NCBI GenBank assembly: GCA_937902275.1
Contig: CALFNW010000013.1
Coordinates: 1-64,000 of the forward strand
Direction of reading: 5' to 3'
Source: UBA4717 sp002404395
GTDB taxonomy: Bacteria > Bacillota > Clostridia > Oscillospirales > CAG-272
DNA length: 64,000 bases
Both the position numbers and the translations under genes were made by a program. The first letter of the stretch is position 1. Every line of letters begins with the position of its first letter. Below, piece by piece: positions 8,183 to 17,720 of this stretch. Under the pieces are notes generated by a model, which was given only the letters and a program-made list of their open reading frames with translations, did no database searches and was not told the DNA's origin.

Positions 8183-8407
8183 ATGTCAATCTATGTTGCT
8201 ATCGGAGCGGCTATCGCCGTACTTACCGGCGCGGCTGCCGGAATCGGAATCGGTATTGCCACCGGAAAAGCGGTGGATGCCATCGCCAGACAGCCGGAGG
8301 CTGACGGCAAGATAAGCAAAACGCTGCTGCTCGGCGCCGCGCTTGCCGAAGCGACCGCAATTTACGGCTTCGTTATCGCCGTACTTATCATCCTCTTCCT
8401 GAAATAA
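8183..8407 (+). CDS. atpE: F-type ATP synthase subunit c
   Basis: 74-residue proteolipid: two membrane helices joined by the polar loop ARQPEA, with the ion-carrying Glu in helix 2 (ALAEATAIYGF). In Na+-type c-rings such as that of Ilyobacter, a Gln in helix 1 and a Ser after the Glu coordinate sodium. Here the equivalent positions read as Ile (GIGIGIATGKAV) and Ala (AEATAIY), which favours proton coupling; the following Thr is kept. ATG 8183 is chosen for its strong AGGAGG site. Flanking hairpins may raise expression, as the c-ring needs many copies. Confidence 0.93.
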   Translation: MSIYVAIGAAIAVLTGAAAGIGIGIATGKAVDAIARQPEADGKISKTLLLGAALAEATAIYGFVIAVLIILFLK

Positions 8408-8434
8408 GCGCAGTTCTGCTTATATCGGGACGCG

Positions 8435-8466
8435 GCGCGAAACATAACCTGTAACTTGCTTCGCGC
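8435..8466 (+). promoter_or_regulatory. Hairpin between atpE and atpF
   Basis: 7-bp stem GCGCGAA/TTCGCGC in the 100-nt gap after atpE, without a T-run. Possible 3' protection of atpE mRNA. Confidence 0.55.
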
Positions 8467-8481
8467 AATATAAACTGAGGA

Positions 8482-8496
8482 GCCGCCGTCGGCGGC
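8482..8496 (+). repeat. Start-proximal hairpin before atpF, followed by an overlapping mini-ORF
   Basis: GCCGCC-GTC-GGCGGC, then ATGGTG and the atpF ATG at 8508. The ATG at 8497 opens a five-codon frame (M-V-I-L-C-stop) that overlaps the atpF start in another frame. Confidence 0.75.
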
Positions 8497-8507
8497 ATGG
8501 TGATACT

Positions 8508-8990
8508 ATGCTGAAAATTGATATATGGAATATCGTATTTGCGATCGCAAATATACTTATACTTTATGTGCTGTTGCGTATATTCCTCTGGAAGCCGGTG
8601 CTTGCAATAATGGATAAGCGCGAAAAGCTCATAAAAGAATCGCTTGATGAAGCGGAGCAAAAACGCGCCGATGCCGAAAAACGCAAAGCCGAAGCCGAGC
8701 GCGAACTTTCACAAGCGAAGGCAACCGCAGAGGCAAAGGCTGCCGAAATATTAAACTCGGCGGACGCAAAAAAAGATTCTATACTTGAGAGCGCGAAAAA
8801 CGAAGCCGAAGCTATAGTAAGCGACGGCAGAGCGCGCGCAGAGCTTGAGAAAAAACAGATACTTGATTCCGCACGCGGCGAACTTGTGGAGCTTGCCGCC
8901 GAAACAGCCGAAAAGCTTGCCGGCGTCAAAGCCGACCGCACCGATGCCGACGCGCTTTTTTCCGAAATAGTCGAAAAGGCAGGTAAATAA
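8508..8990 (+). CDS. atpF: F-type ATP synthase subunit b
   Basis: 160-residue b subunit (peripheral stator). One N-terminal membrane helix (about residues 8-26), the usual LWKPVLAIMDKRE junction, then a long charged, alanine-rich coiled coil to the C terminus. Length is normal. It connects the a-subunit in the membrane to delta on F1. In this operon the only delta sequence is fused to alpha two bases downstream, so b should dock on that fusion. The start is ATG 8508; the upstream ATG at 8497 is out of frame. Confidence 0.92.
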   Translation: MLKIDIWNIVFAIANILILYVLLRIFLWKPVLAIMDKREKLIKESLDEAEQKRADAEKRKAEAERELSQAKATAEAKAAEILNSADAKKDSILESAKNEAEAIVSDGRARAELEKKQILDSARGELVELAAETAEKLAGVKADRTDADALFSEIVEKAGK

Positions 8991-8992
8991 GT

Positions 8993-10790
<1,798 letters not shown>

Positions 10791-10804
<14 letters not shown>

Positions 10805-11672
10805 GGATATACTCGCGCGTATCCACGGAATTGAGGATACGCGAAAGATCACAGGCGCAATGTACATGATCTCCTCGGCTAAGCTCAGAAAAGCCAAGAA
10901 AAAGCTTGACGGCGTTACCGATTATTTTGAGACCATGCAAAAGACTATTGAGGATATACTTATGCATATGCCCGAACTCAAGCATAAGTATTTTGACGGT
11001 ATGCCGCTTGAACACAACTACGAGGCAAGACGCGCGTATATTGTTATCACCTCTGACAAAGGACTTGCAGGCTCGTACAATCAGGCGATGATCCGCCATG
11101 TTGAAGATAAGCTTTCACGCTACAAAAACGCAACGCTTTACCTGATCGGTCAGGTCGGATATCATCACTTCGACCATACAAACTACCGTATGGACCGTGA
11201 CTTCTTCTATTCTTCAAAGGAACCGTCGCTCCAACGCGCGCGCAATATCACCATGGATATGCTTGACCTTTACGAAGAAAACAAAGTCGACGAAGTATAC
11301 ATCATGTACACAAAAGCCGTGTCGCCGTTTCTGTGCGAGCCTCATTCGATAAAGCTCCTGCCGCTTAACCGCGTGGACTTTATCGGCTCGGAAGTCGAAG
11401 AATACCGACGCGATACACTGTTTTACCCCTCTCCGCAAGCGGTGATCGACGAGGTCGCGCCGATATATATGCACGGCATAATATTCAGCGCAATGTCCGA
11501 GTCGTATTTTTCGGAGCTCAACACCCGAATGTCGGCAATGGACGCCGCTACCAAAAACGCCGACGAGATGCTTGCAAAACTGAAGCTTGAATACAACCGC
11601 TCAAGGCAGGCTGCCATCACAAGGGAAATTACCGAGGTGATCGGCGGCTCGGGCATATTCAAAAAGAAATGA
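10791..11672 (+). CDS. atpG: F-type ATP synthase subunit gamma
   Basis: 293-residue central-shaft subunit. N-terminal helix DILARIHGIEDTRKITGAMYMISSAKLRKAKKKL and C-terminal helix ending NRSRQAAITREITEVIGGS are both characteristic; these pair as the coiled coil that rotates inside alpha3beta3. The ATG at 10791 gives MENAKD and overlaps the end of alpha by 14 bases. An earlier in-frame start at 10770 would add unrelated residues. A normal-length gamma with no insertion. Confidence 0.93.
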
Positions 11673-11676
11673 GGTC

Positions 11677-13092
11677 ATGAAAGTGGAAAACAAACCCGCG
11701 GACGCAAAAATAATAGCCGTGACCGGTCCTGTCGCGGATGTGTTGTTTGAAAACGGACACGTACCGAAGGTCAAAGAAGCCCTGACAGTAAACGTCAGGG
11801 GAAAGACACGGGTGCTTGAAGTCGCCCAGATCCTCGGCGGCGGAGCAGTCAGAGCAATAGTCATGTCAGAAAGCGAAGGACTTCATAAGGATATGGAAGT
11901 CAAAGCAACGGGCAGCGTGATAAGTGTGCCGGTCGGCGAAGCCACTATCGGCAGAATGTTCAATATGCTCGGCGAGGCGATCGACGGCGAGGGCGAAGTC
12001 AAAGCCGAGCGCCATATGCCGATTCACCGCAAAGCACCTTCGTTTGAAGAACAAAGCGAATCAATAGAGTTGCTTGAAACCGGGATCAAGGTAATCGATC
12101 TGCTCGCGCCGTATGCAAAGGGCGGCAAGATCGGACTCTTCGGCGGCGCCGGAGTCGGAAAAACCGTCCTGATACAGGAATTGATACGCAACGTCGCGAC
12201 CGAACACGGCGGATACTCGATATTCACGGGAGTCGGCGAACGCTCGCGCGAAGGAAATGATCTTTGGTGCGAAATGAAAGAATCGGGCGTTATCAATAAG
12301 ACCGCGCTCGTGTTCGGTCAGATGAACGAACCGCCCGGAGCCAGAATGAGAGTCGCACAGACCGGACTCACCATGGCGGAATACTTCCGCGACGAGTGCG
12401 GCAAGGACGTATTGCTCTTCATCGATAATATTTTCAGATTTATCCAAGCCGGAAGTGAGGTCTCGGCTTTGCTCGGACGTATGCCGTCGGCAGTCGGATA
12501 TCAGCCGACGTTGGCAAGCGAGCTCGGCGAGCTTGAGGAACGCATCACTTCGACCAAAAAAGGATCTATAACCTCGGTGCAGGCAGTATATGTACCGGCG
12601 GATGATCTTACGGACCCCGCGCCGGCGACCACCTTTGCGCATCTTGACGCCACTACGGTGCTTTCGCGAAAGATCGTCGAACAGGGTATATATCCGGCAG
12701 TCGATCCGCTTGAATCCTCATCAAGAGTGCTTGAAGAGGATATCGTAGGCAAGGAGCACTACCGGGTCGCGGGCAAAGTGAAGCAAATGCTTCAGAAATA
12801 CCGCGAGCTTCAGGATATCATCGCAATTCTCGGTATGGACGAGCTAGACGAGGAAGACAAAAAAACGGTGTTCAGAGCGCGCAAGATCCAAAAATTCCTG
12901 TCACAGCCGTTCTTTGTAGCCGAAAACTTCACCGGCGTCAAAGGTAAATTTGTTCCGCTTTCCGAAACGATACGCGGATTTAAAATGATCGTTGACGGTG
13001 AGCTTGACGATATTCCCGAGTCGGCATTCTTCAATGTCGGCGGGATCGACGAGGCGCTTGAAAAAGCTTCGTCGGCACATCATGAGAATTAG
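11677..13092 (+). CDS. atpD: F-type ATP synthase subunit beta
   Basis: 471-residue catalytic subunit. Walker A GLFGGAGVGKTV, GVGERSREGNDLW, Walker B LLFIDNIFRF, the loop ALLGRMPSAVGYQPTLASE and VQAVYVPADDLTDPAPATTF are all present, so the site should be active. The start ATG 11677 follows a GAGG site four bases after the gamma stop. Unlike the other tight junctions in the operon, 158 bases of structured sequence separate it from atpC. Confidence 0.96.
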   Translation: MKVENKPADAKIIAVTGPVADVLFENGHVPKVKEALTVNVRGKTRVLEVAQILGGGAVRAIVMSESEGLHKDMEVKATGSVISVPVGEATIGRMFNMLGEAIDGEGEVKAERHMPIHRKAPSFEEQSESIELLETGIKVIDLLAPYAKGGKIGLFGGAGVGKTVLIQELIRNVATEHGGYSIFTGVGERSREGNDLWCEMKESGVINKTALVFGQMNEPPGARMRVAQTGLTMAEYFRDECGKDVLLFIDNIFRFIQAGSEVSALLGRMPSAVGYQPTLASELGELEERITSTKKGSITSVQAVYVPADDLTDPAPATTFAHLDATTVLSRKIVEQGIYPAVDPLESSSRVLEEDIVGKEHYRVAGKVKQMLQKYRELQDIIAILGMDELDEEDKKTVFRARKIQKFLSQPFFVAENFTGVKGKFVPLSETIRGFKMIVDGELDDIPESAFFNVGGIDEALEKASSAHHEN

Positions 13093-13103
13093 GCGCCGAT
13101 CCA

Positions 13104-13210
13104 CGACAGGTATATCACCCGGGTAAGGTCCGCTTTTCGGGATGGATCCCGAAAAAGCTGTCGGGCGTCAAGCCGTAATTTTACAGCGGAAGTTACCGTT
13201 ATAAAATTAC
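13104..13210 (+). promoter_or_regulatory. Structured intercistronic region between atpD and atpC
   Basis: Two stacked structures. Stem CGACAG (13104-13109)/CTGTCG (13158-13163) encloses a hairpin CTTTTCGGGA/TCCCGAAAAAG (13133-13157). Then a 9-bp stem GTAATTTTA (13175-13183)/TAAAATTAC (13202-13210) contains an inner CGG/CCG. No long T-run. Function unknown: processing, stability, attenuation of atpC or an unlisted RNA element are all possible. Confidence 0.6.
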
Positions 13211-13223
13211 CGATTATTTTTGA

Positions 13224-13238
13224 GTCGGCTGCGCCGAC
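13224..13238 (+). repeat. Start-proximal hairpin before atpC
   Basis: TTTTTGA, GTCGGC-TGC-GCCGAC, then ATAAG...ATG 13251. Here the base triplet after the stem is ATA rather than ATG. Confidence 0.75.
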
Positions 13239-13250
13239 ATAAGCTACGAT

Positions 13251-13661
13251 ATGAACTTCCATCTCAAAATAACGGCAAGCGCACGTTCGTTCTTCGACGG
13301 CGAATGCGAAAGCCTTATAGTGCCCACCGAAGCCGGTATGTACGGCATTCTCGCAATGCACGAATCGGCAGTGATCGGAATTACGGTAGGCGCAATGAAA
13401 TACCGTCTGCCGGGAGAACGCGATCATACCACCGTTGTCGTCGGCGAGGGCTTTGCACGCGTGTCAAACAACACCGTGACCGTGCTCGTTGACAGCGTTG
13501 AGCTTCCGGAAGAAATTGACGCCAACCGCGCACGCGAAGCTAAAGCGCGTGCCCTTGAGCATATGCAACAGCGCAAAAGTCTGCATGAGTATTATCAGGG
13601 CAAGCTTGCGATGACGCGCGCCATGACCCGACTCAAGGTTAAAGAAGGCAAATACCTTTGA
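13251..13661 (+). CDS. atpC: F-type ATP synthase subunit epsilon
   Basis: 136-residue epsilon, normal length. N-terminal beta-sandwich (LKITASARSFFDGECESLIVPTEAGMYGILAMHESAV) and C-terminal two-helix part rich in Arg/Ala (IDANRAREAKARALEHM). It links gamma to the c-ring and can inhibit hydrolysis. Last gene of the operon. Preceded by the structured region and the start hairpin, with only a weak ribosome-binding sequence (ATAAGC), so its translation may depend on these elements. Confidence 0.92.
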   Translation: MNFHLKITASARSFFDGECESLIVPTEAGMYGILAMHESAVIGITVGAMKYRLPGERDHTTVVVGEGFARVSNNTVTVLVDSVELPEEIDANRAREAKARALEHMQQRKSLHEYYQGKLAMTRAMTRLKVKEGKYL

Positions 13662-13742
13662 TAATTGTTTTGCTTCCGAGCGCAGGACCGCGCCTGAAGC
13701 CGCATAACGCCCAAACGATGGTTTAAAGTCAAAAATAAGCCG

Positions 13743-13775
13743 GCTCCCCCTGTAATTTCGGTTGGCAGGGGGAGC
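13743..13775 (+). terminator. Probable terminator of the ATP synthase operon
   Basis: 10-bp stem GCTCCCCCTG/CAGGGGGAGC with a 13-nt loop; T-run weak (TTCGCGTTTT). The sequence from here to about 13940 shows only another hairpin (CCGACTT/AAGTCGG at 13816-13836) and no gene. Confidence 0.65.
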
Positions 13776-13940
13776 TTCGCGTTTTGCCCGACGCTGCATA
13801 CCGACAGCCGTGCGACCGACTTATCGCCGAAGTCGGCGTTCGTATTCATCGTATCGCCGTCAGAGTACCAAGCTCAACATATGTCCGGGACGAAAAAACA
13901 TCGTAAAATGTAAACAAATATGCAAATGTGACCAAAGCAC

Positions 13941-13969
13941 TTGAAATAACCCATCGGGTGTGATAATAT
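13941..13969 (+). promoter_or_regulatory. Sigma-A promoter upstream of the YqhQ-like gene
   Basis: TTGAAA (13941-13946), 17 nt, TAATAT (13964-13969). It leaves a 5' leader of about 220 nt before the start hairpin at 14188, in which I recognise no known riboswitch. Confidence 0.6.
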
Positions 13970-14187
13970 AAATGTAATGTTTCAAAAGCGGCGATCAGCG
14001 TGAAAGTGCGAACTACACAAAACGAAGTACCGTGTTTCGCGCCGAATTTTGCAAGCCGACACGAAGATCCACCCTTTTTCGGAGTCGCCGTGTGCGGCAT
14101 GGAGCGCAATATCTTCGTCTTACCCAAGCTTCGCGCCCATAATTTTATCAGCGTTGCTGAATCGAAAATTTACGTTTATTTTTTTGA

Positions 14188-14202
14188 GCCGCCTACGGCG
14201 GC
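14188..14202 (+). repeat. Start-proximal hairpin before the YqhQ-like gene
   Basis: TTTTTTTGA, GCCGCC-TAC-GGCGGC, immediately followed by ATG (14203). A TTG lies in frame 12 bases further, the same spacing at which four other genes have a second ATG. Confidence 0.8.
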
Positions 14203-15315
14203 ATGGAACTGATTTTGAGCGAAAACAGATCAATTGAACATATCAAGACTTCGATCGGCGGTCAGGCGCTGATCGAAGGAATAATGATGCGCGGCCCCAA
14301 AAAGGTCGCCATGGCGGTAAGAAGAATAGATTCGGGCGAAATGATCGTCAAAGATTGGGAAAACTCAGCAGGAAAAGCTCCGAAGATACTTAAACTTCCG
14401 ATAATCCGCGGCATTTACAATTTTATATTTTCAATGAAGCTCGGCTATAAGTGCCTGATGGACTCGGCAGAGCTGTCCGGAATGGATGAGCTTGAAGAAA
14501 ACGAAAAAAAAGGCAAAAAGACCCGTTCCTCACCCGAAACCTCAGAAACATCTCAAGCTTCCGAAACGCCGAACAACGGCGGCAGCAACACCGACGTTAC
14601 CAATGATGCCGAACCTCAAGCTTCACAGACGGACACGAACGCGCACGCAAACACGCGTCCCGCCGGGACCGAAAAGAAATCGGGAGGCGCGCTCTGGAAT
14701 CTGCTGATGGCGGCAGCTTCGGTGCTCGGCGTGGTGCTTTCGCTGGTGCTTTTCATATACATTCCCTCCCTGCTGTTTTCCCTGCTCGCGAGCGCCGTTC
14801 CGTCGCTTGAAGGCAGATTCACACGCAGTCTGTTCGAGGGCGTGCTCAGGATCGTAATTTTCGTAATATATATGGCGCTTGTCGCACAGCTTAAGGATAT
14901 AAGACGCACCTTTATGTATCACGGCGCCGAACATAAAACCATATTCTGCTACGAAGCCGGGCTTGAACTGACGGTCGAAAACGTCAGGATACAACGTCGG
15001 TTCCATCCGCGCTGCGGCACCTCGTTTATGATACTCATGCTTATCGTCGGAATCTTTATATCAATGTTCATCACAGTCACAAATCCGATATTACGCACGC
15101 TGATCAAACTCTGTCTGCTTCCGATAACGGTTGGCGTAGGCTATGAGCTTATCAAATTCGCCGGCAGACACGACAATATCATTACCAAGATCATCTCGGC
15201 TCCCGGCGTTTGGCTGCAGCACATTTCCGTGCTCGAGCCGGATGACGGAATGATCGAATGTGCGATCGAAGCAGTAAAACGCGTCATCCCCGACGACGGC
15301 AGCGACCGCTGGTGA
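14203..15315 (+). CDS. DUF1385 (YqhQ-like) membrane protein
   Basis: 370-residue protein of the DUF1385 family; molecular function not established. The diagnostic start IGGQALIEGIMMRGP is at residues 21-35. Later, an HGAEHKTI block and C-terminal membrane segments are typical. Four to five hydrophobic helices. Between about residues 95 and 160 there is a Ser/Thr/Asn/Glu-rich low-complexity linker (ETSETSQASETPNNGGSN) that many family members lack. The first codon after the hairpin is ATG 14203 with no separate ribosome-binding site; by analogy with pheS, tex and relA the true start may be TTG 14215. Confidence 0.85.
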   Translation: MELILSENRSIEHIKTSIGGQALIEGIMMRGPKKVAMAVRRIDSGEMIVKDWENSAGKAPKILKLPIIRGIYNFIFSMKLGYKCLMDSAELSGMDELEENEKKGKKTRSSPETSETSQASETPNNGGSNTDVTNDAEPQASQTDTNAHANTRPAGTEKKSGGALWNLLMAAASVLGVVLSLVLFIYIPSLLFSLLASAVPSLEGRFTRSLFEGVLRIVIFVIYMALVAQLKDIRRTFMYHGAEHKTIFCYEAGLELTVENVRIQRRFHPRCGTSFMILMLIVGIFISMFITVTNPILRTLIKLCLLPITVGVGYELIKFAGRHDNIITKIISAPGVWLQHISVLEPDDGMIECAIEAVKRVIPDDGSDRW

Positions 15316-15351
15316 TCATCTGCAGTTGCAACCGACTTTACCGATCAATTC

Positions 15352-15395
15352 AAAAACTCTCTGCGGGCGCACGGATACCGCAGAGAGTTTTTTTA
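15352..15395 (+). terminator. Terminator after the YqhQ-like gene
   Basis: Stem ACTCTCTGCGG/CCGCAGAGAGT followed by seven T. Confidence 0.88.
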
Positions 15396-15463
15396 ATAAC
15401 ATATATAGCCCCAAATTCCGAATAAATAATTTTGCGGATTTTTGTCATTTTTTCAAAAAGCTC

Positions 15464-15492
15464 TTGACAAAGCCGCACGGACGTGGTATTAT
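15464..15492 (+). promoter_or_regulatory. Sigma-A promoter of rplJ-rplL
   Basis: TTGACA (15464-15469), 17 nt, TATTAT (15487-15492). Confidence 0.88.
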
Positions 15493-15497
15493 ATACA

Positions 15498-15618
15498 GGT
15501 ATCCGAAGACAGCAGGTCACAGTAAAGCGAAAGCTTCCTGCCGAGGTAAAAACATGATCGCTTGATTCTGTCTTTTCCCCGGAGAATGTCTGTTCTCGGA
15601 GAAAAGATTTTTTATTTT
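15498..15618 (+). promoter_or_regulatory. Ribosomal protein L10 leader with attenuator
   Basis: The leader has the L10-leader signature: AGACAGCAGGT, then AAGCGAAAGCTTCCTGCCGAGGT, the L10(L12)4 binding site known from Bacillales and Clostridia. It ends in a terminator-like stem TCTTTTC (15571-15577)/GAAAAGA (15601-15607) with inner GAGAA/TTCTC and a T-rich run (15608-15618). Excess L10-L12 complex should favour this terminator and reduce rplJ-rplL transcription. Confidence 0.88.
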
Positions 15619-15635
15619 AACCCGGAGGTGAAATT

Positions 15636-16151
15636 ATGCCCAGCTCAAAGGTTTTGGCTGCAAAGCAGCAGGCAGTTGCGGATCTTACCGCTAAGCTTAA
15701 AGCTGCTGTTTCGGGTGTACTCGTTAATTACTCCGGTATCACCGTTGAGGATGATACCAAGCTCCGCGCAGCGCTCAGAAACGCAGGCGTTGAGTACAAA
15801 GTAATGAAGAATACCCTCACAGGCAGGGCGTGCGAAGAAGCGGGATACGGCGAAATGAAGCAGCATCTCGAAGGCATGACCGCTCTTGCCGTTTCATGTG
15901 ACGATCCGATCGCACCGGCGAAGATTCTTAAGGAATACGCTGATAAGATCGAGTCATTTGAAATCAAAGCAGGCTTTATCGACGGCGGCGTCATCGACGT
16001 CAACGCGGTAATGGAGCTTGCAAACATTCCTTCCAAGGAAGTGCTCATCGGCAAAATGCTCGGAAGCTTGCAGTCCTCTCTTTACGGACTTGCTATCGCA
16101 CTCAAAGCAGTTGTCGACAAGTCGGGTGAAGCGGTTCCGGCGGCTGAATAA
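15636..16151 (+). CDS. rplJ: 50S ribosomal protein L10
   Basis: 171-residue L10, the base of the L12 stalk and, in this clade, the regulator that binds its own leader. N-terminal VLAAKQQAVADLTAKLKAAVSGVLVNYSGITVEDDTKLR and the RNA-binding core EYKVMKNTLTGRA are typical; the C-terminal helix for L12 docking is present. GGAGGTG lies 5-6 bases before ATG 15636. Confidence 0.96.
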   Translation: MPSSKVLAAKQQAVADLTAKLKAAVSGVLVNYSGITVEDDTKLRAALRNAGVEYKVMKNTLTGRACEEAGYGEMKQHLEGMTALAVSCDDPIAPAKILKEYADKIESFEIKAGFIDGGVIDVNAVMELANIPSKEVLIGKMLGSLQSSLYGLAIALKAVVDKSGEAVPAAE

Positions 16152-16239
16152 GTCAAATACCGCAGGGGTGATTTTGCAAAGCCGCCCGCAAAAAGCGCTT
16201 TGCGCATAAACCAAACATAATTAACGGAGGAAAATAATC

Positions 16240-16614
16240 ATGGCAAACGAAAAGACCACTGCGATCCTTGAAGAAATCAAGGCTCTCACAATTCTTGAAC
16301 TCGCAGACCTCGTAAAGGCAATCGAAGAGGAGTTCGGCGTATCCGCAGCTCCCGTAGCAGTAGCAGCAGGCGGAGCAGCTCCGGCAGCAGCCGCTGAAGA
16401 AAAGACCGAATTTGACGTAGTCCTCAAGTCTGCAGGCGCTAACAAGCTCGCAGTTATCAAGGTAGTTCGTGAGATCACCGGTCTCGGACTCAAGGACGCT
16501 AAGGACCTCGTTGAAGGTGCTCCCAAGACCATTAAGGAAGGCGCTTCCAAGGACGACGCTGAAAACATCAAGAAGCAGCTCGAAGAAGCCGGCGCTGAGG
16601 TTGAATGCAAATAA
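16240..16614 (+). CDS. rplL: 50S ribosomal protein L7/L12
   Basis: 124-residue stalk protein that recruits translational GTPases. N-terminal dimerisation helix (LEEIKALTILELADLVKAIEE), an alanine-rich hinge (AAGGAAPAAAAEEK), and the conserved C-terminal globular domain (EFDVVLKSAGANKLAVIKVVREITGLGLKDAKDLVEGAP). Strong GGAGG site; co-transcribed with rplJ, 88 bases downstream, and followed by a strong terminator. Confidence 0.97.
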   Translation: MANEKTTAILEEIKALTILELADLVKAIEEEFGVSAAPVAVAAGGAAPAAAAEEKTEFDVVLKSAGANKLAVIKVVREITGLGLKDAKDLVEGAPKTIKEGASKDDAENIKKQLEEAGAEVECK

Positions 16615-16635
16615 GTTTCGGTTTCCCCGAAGCAT

Positions 16636-16671
16636 AAAAATACCCGCGGGCAAGTGCCCGCGGGTATTTTT
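16636..16671 (+). terminator. Terminator of rplJ-rplL
   Basis: Nearly perfect palindrome AAAAATACCCGCGGGCA/TGCCCGCGGGTATTTTT; also works on the opposite strand for 16726-17490. Confidence 0.92.
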
Positions 16672-16725
16672 GCGTTGTCCGGGCGCTCACGCTTCGCGTC
16701 TTTTGCGCCGTTGATTATATATAGT

Positions 16726-17490
16726 CTACCGACTTGCTTCCTGCGTTGTCGTCTCGGTCGATTCTGCCGCATCAGATTCGGCAATTGCCTCTCTTTGCTT
16801 TCCGCCGAGCACTGCAAAAAGGCGCGGGAAACGCGCGTCGAAAACGAAAAAATTATCAAGCAAACGTCCGAACAGTCCGATAAGCGGCGAGTTGACAAAT
16901 GCCGCGATCACAGTTCCCGCACCGACCCCGGCACGGAAGCCGCAAAGCAAGCCCGACAGGGCAAGCGACACCGCAAGCATTATTATATCATTTACAAGCT
17001 TGACCTTTACCGTATCAAAGCCGAAGCCGTCCGAGATCTCAACCACTGCAAGCTCGTACACCTGAAGCGGTATATATGTACGGAAATGGAACGCGATCGC
17101 AAGTGCGGTGAACACCGTGCCGAGCGCAAAAGCAATTATCCTCATGACCATGCTCTCATACGCACCGTTGCCGCCGAGCAGATAAAGCCACATATCAATT
17201 GCAAATCCGCAGCAGATCGCCGTAAAAAACGAGAACAACCAACGCACCCTGAAGCGCCTTAAAATCAGTGTGAGCACGATCAGCAAGCTTCCCTGCCATA
17301 CATACTCGGCAAAACCCTGAGTAAAAAACGGCAGATTGTCGATCAAAAAGCGGTGCAGTATGTACGGCGGCGCCGCAATGGTCGAAAGTCCGAAATTCGC
17401 CTTTGTGCAAAGACTCACACCAAGCGCGCACAGCAGTACGCCGATAAACCACGAAAGCTCTCCCATTTTTCCGATTCTTTTGTTTTTCAT
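16726..17490 (-). CDS. YczE/DUF6198-like integral membrane protein
   Basis: 254-residue protein with about six membrane helices. The N-terminal block GELSWFIGVLLCALGVSLCTKANFGLS and the APPYILH...FFTQGFAEYVWQG region resemble the YczE/DUF6198 group of Firmicute membrane proteins, whose function is unknown. The C-terminal tail is Glu/Thr-rich and probably cytoplasmic. ATG 17490 is chosen because GGAG lies seven bases upstream; the frame extends a few codons further to a TTG without support. Divergent from the ABC exporter at 17721 with separate promoters. Confidence 0.72.
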   Translation of the reverse strand: MKNKRIGKMGELSWFIGVLLCALGVSLCTKANFGLSTIAAPPYILHRFLIDNLPFFTQGFAEYVWQGSLLIVLTLILRRFRVRWLFSFFTAICCGFAIDMWLYLLGGNGAYESMVMRIIAFALGTVFTALAIAFHFRTYIPLQVYELAVVEISDGFGFDTVKVKLVNDIIMLAVSLALSGLLCGFRAGVGAGTVIAAFVNSPLIGLFGRLLDNFFVFDARFPRLFAVLGGKQREAIAESDAAESTETTTQEASR

Positions 17491-17563
17491 TAAATTCTCC
17501 GTTTTCAAAAATCACAAATCGCTGCAAGGTGCACCTCTTTGACACCTCGCGGTCACATACACA

Positions 17564-17592
17564 ATTATAACCTGTTCTCTTTATTAAGTCAA
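17564..17592 (-). promoter_or_regulatory. Sigma-A promoter of the YczE-like gene
   Basis: On the minus strand TTGACT (17592-17587), 17 nt, TATAAT (17569-17564). Confidence 0.8.
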
Positions 17593-17643
17593 CAGTATTT
17601 TGAACGTTTTTTTAACGACGTGTAAAATGACAGATCAGTTCTA

Positions 17644-17672
17644 TTGACTTTATTTTTGATTAGTGATAAAAT
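17644..17672 (+). promoter_or_regulatory. Sigma-A promoter of the heterodimeric ABC exporter
   Basis: TTGACT (17644-17649), 17 nt, TAAAAT (17667-17672). Confidence 0.78.
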
Positions 17673-17720
17673 ATACCACTGCGCTCAAACGCAAGAAATC
17701 ACGAAAGGAGCACTCTTCAA

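Noticed and set aside
14000..14212. 70-codon frame in the leader of the YqhQ-like gene
   Set aside because: GTG start without ribosome-binding site, no domain, and it reads through the start hairpin; treated as untranslated leader.
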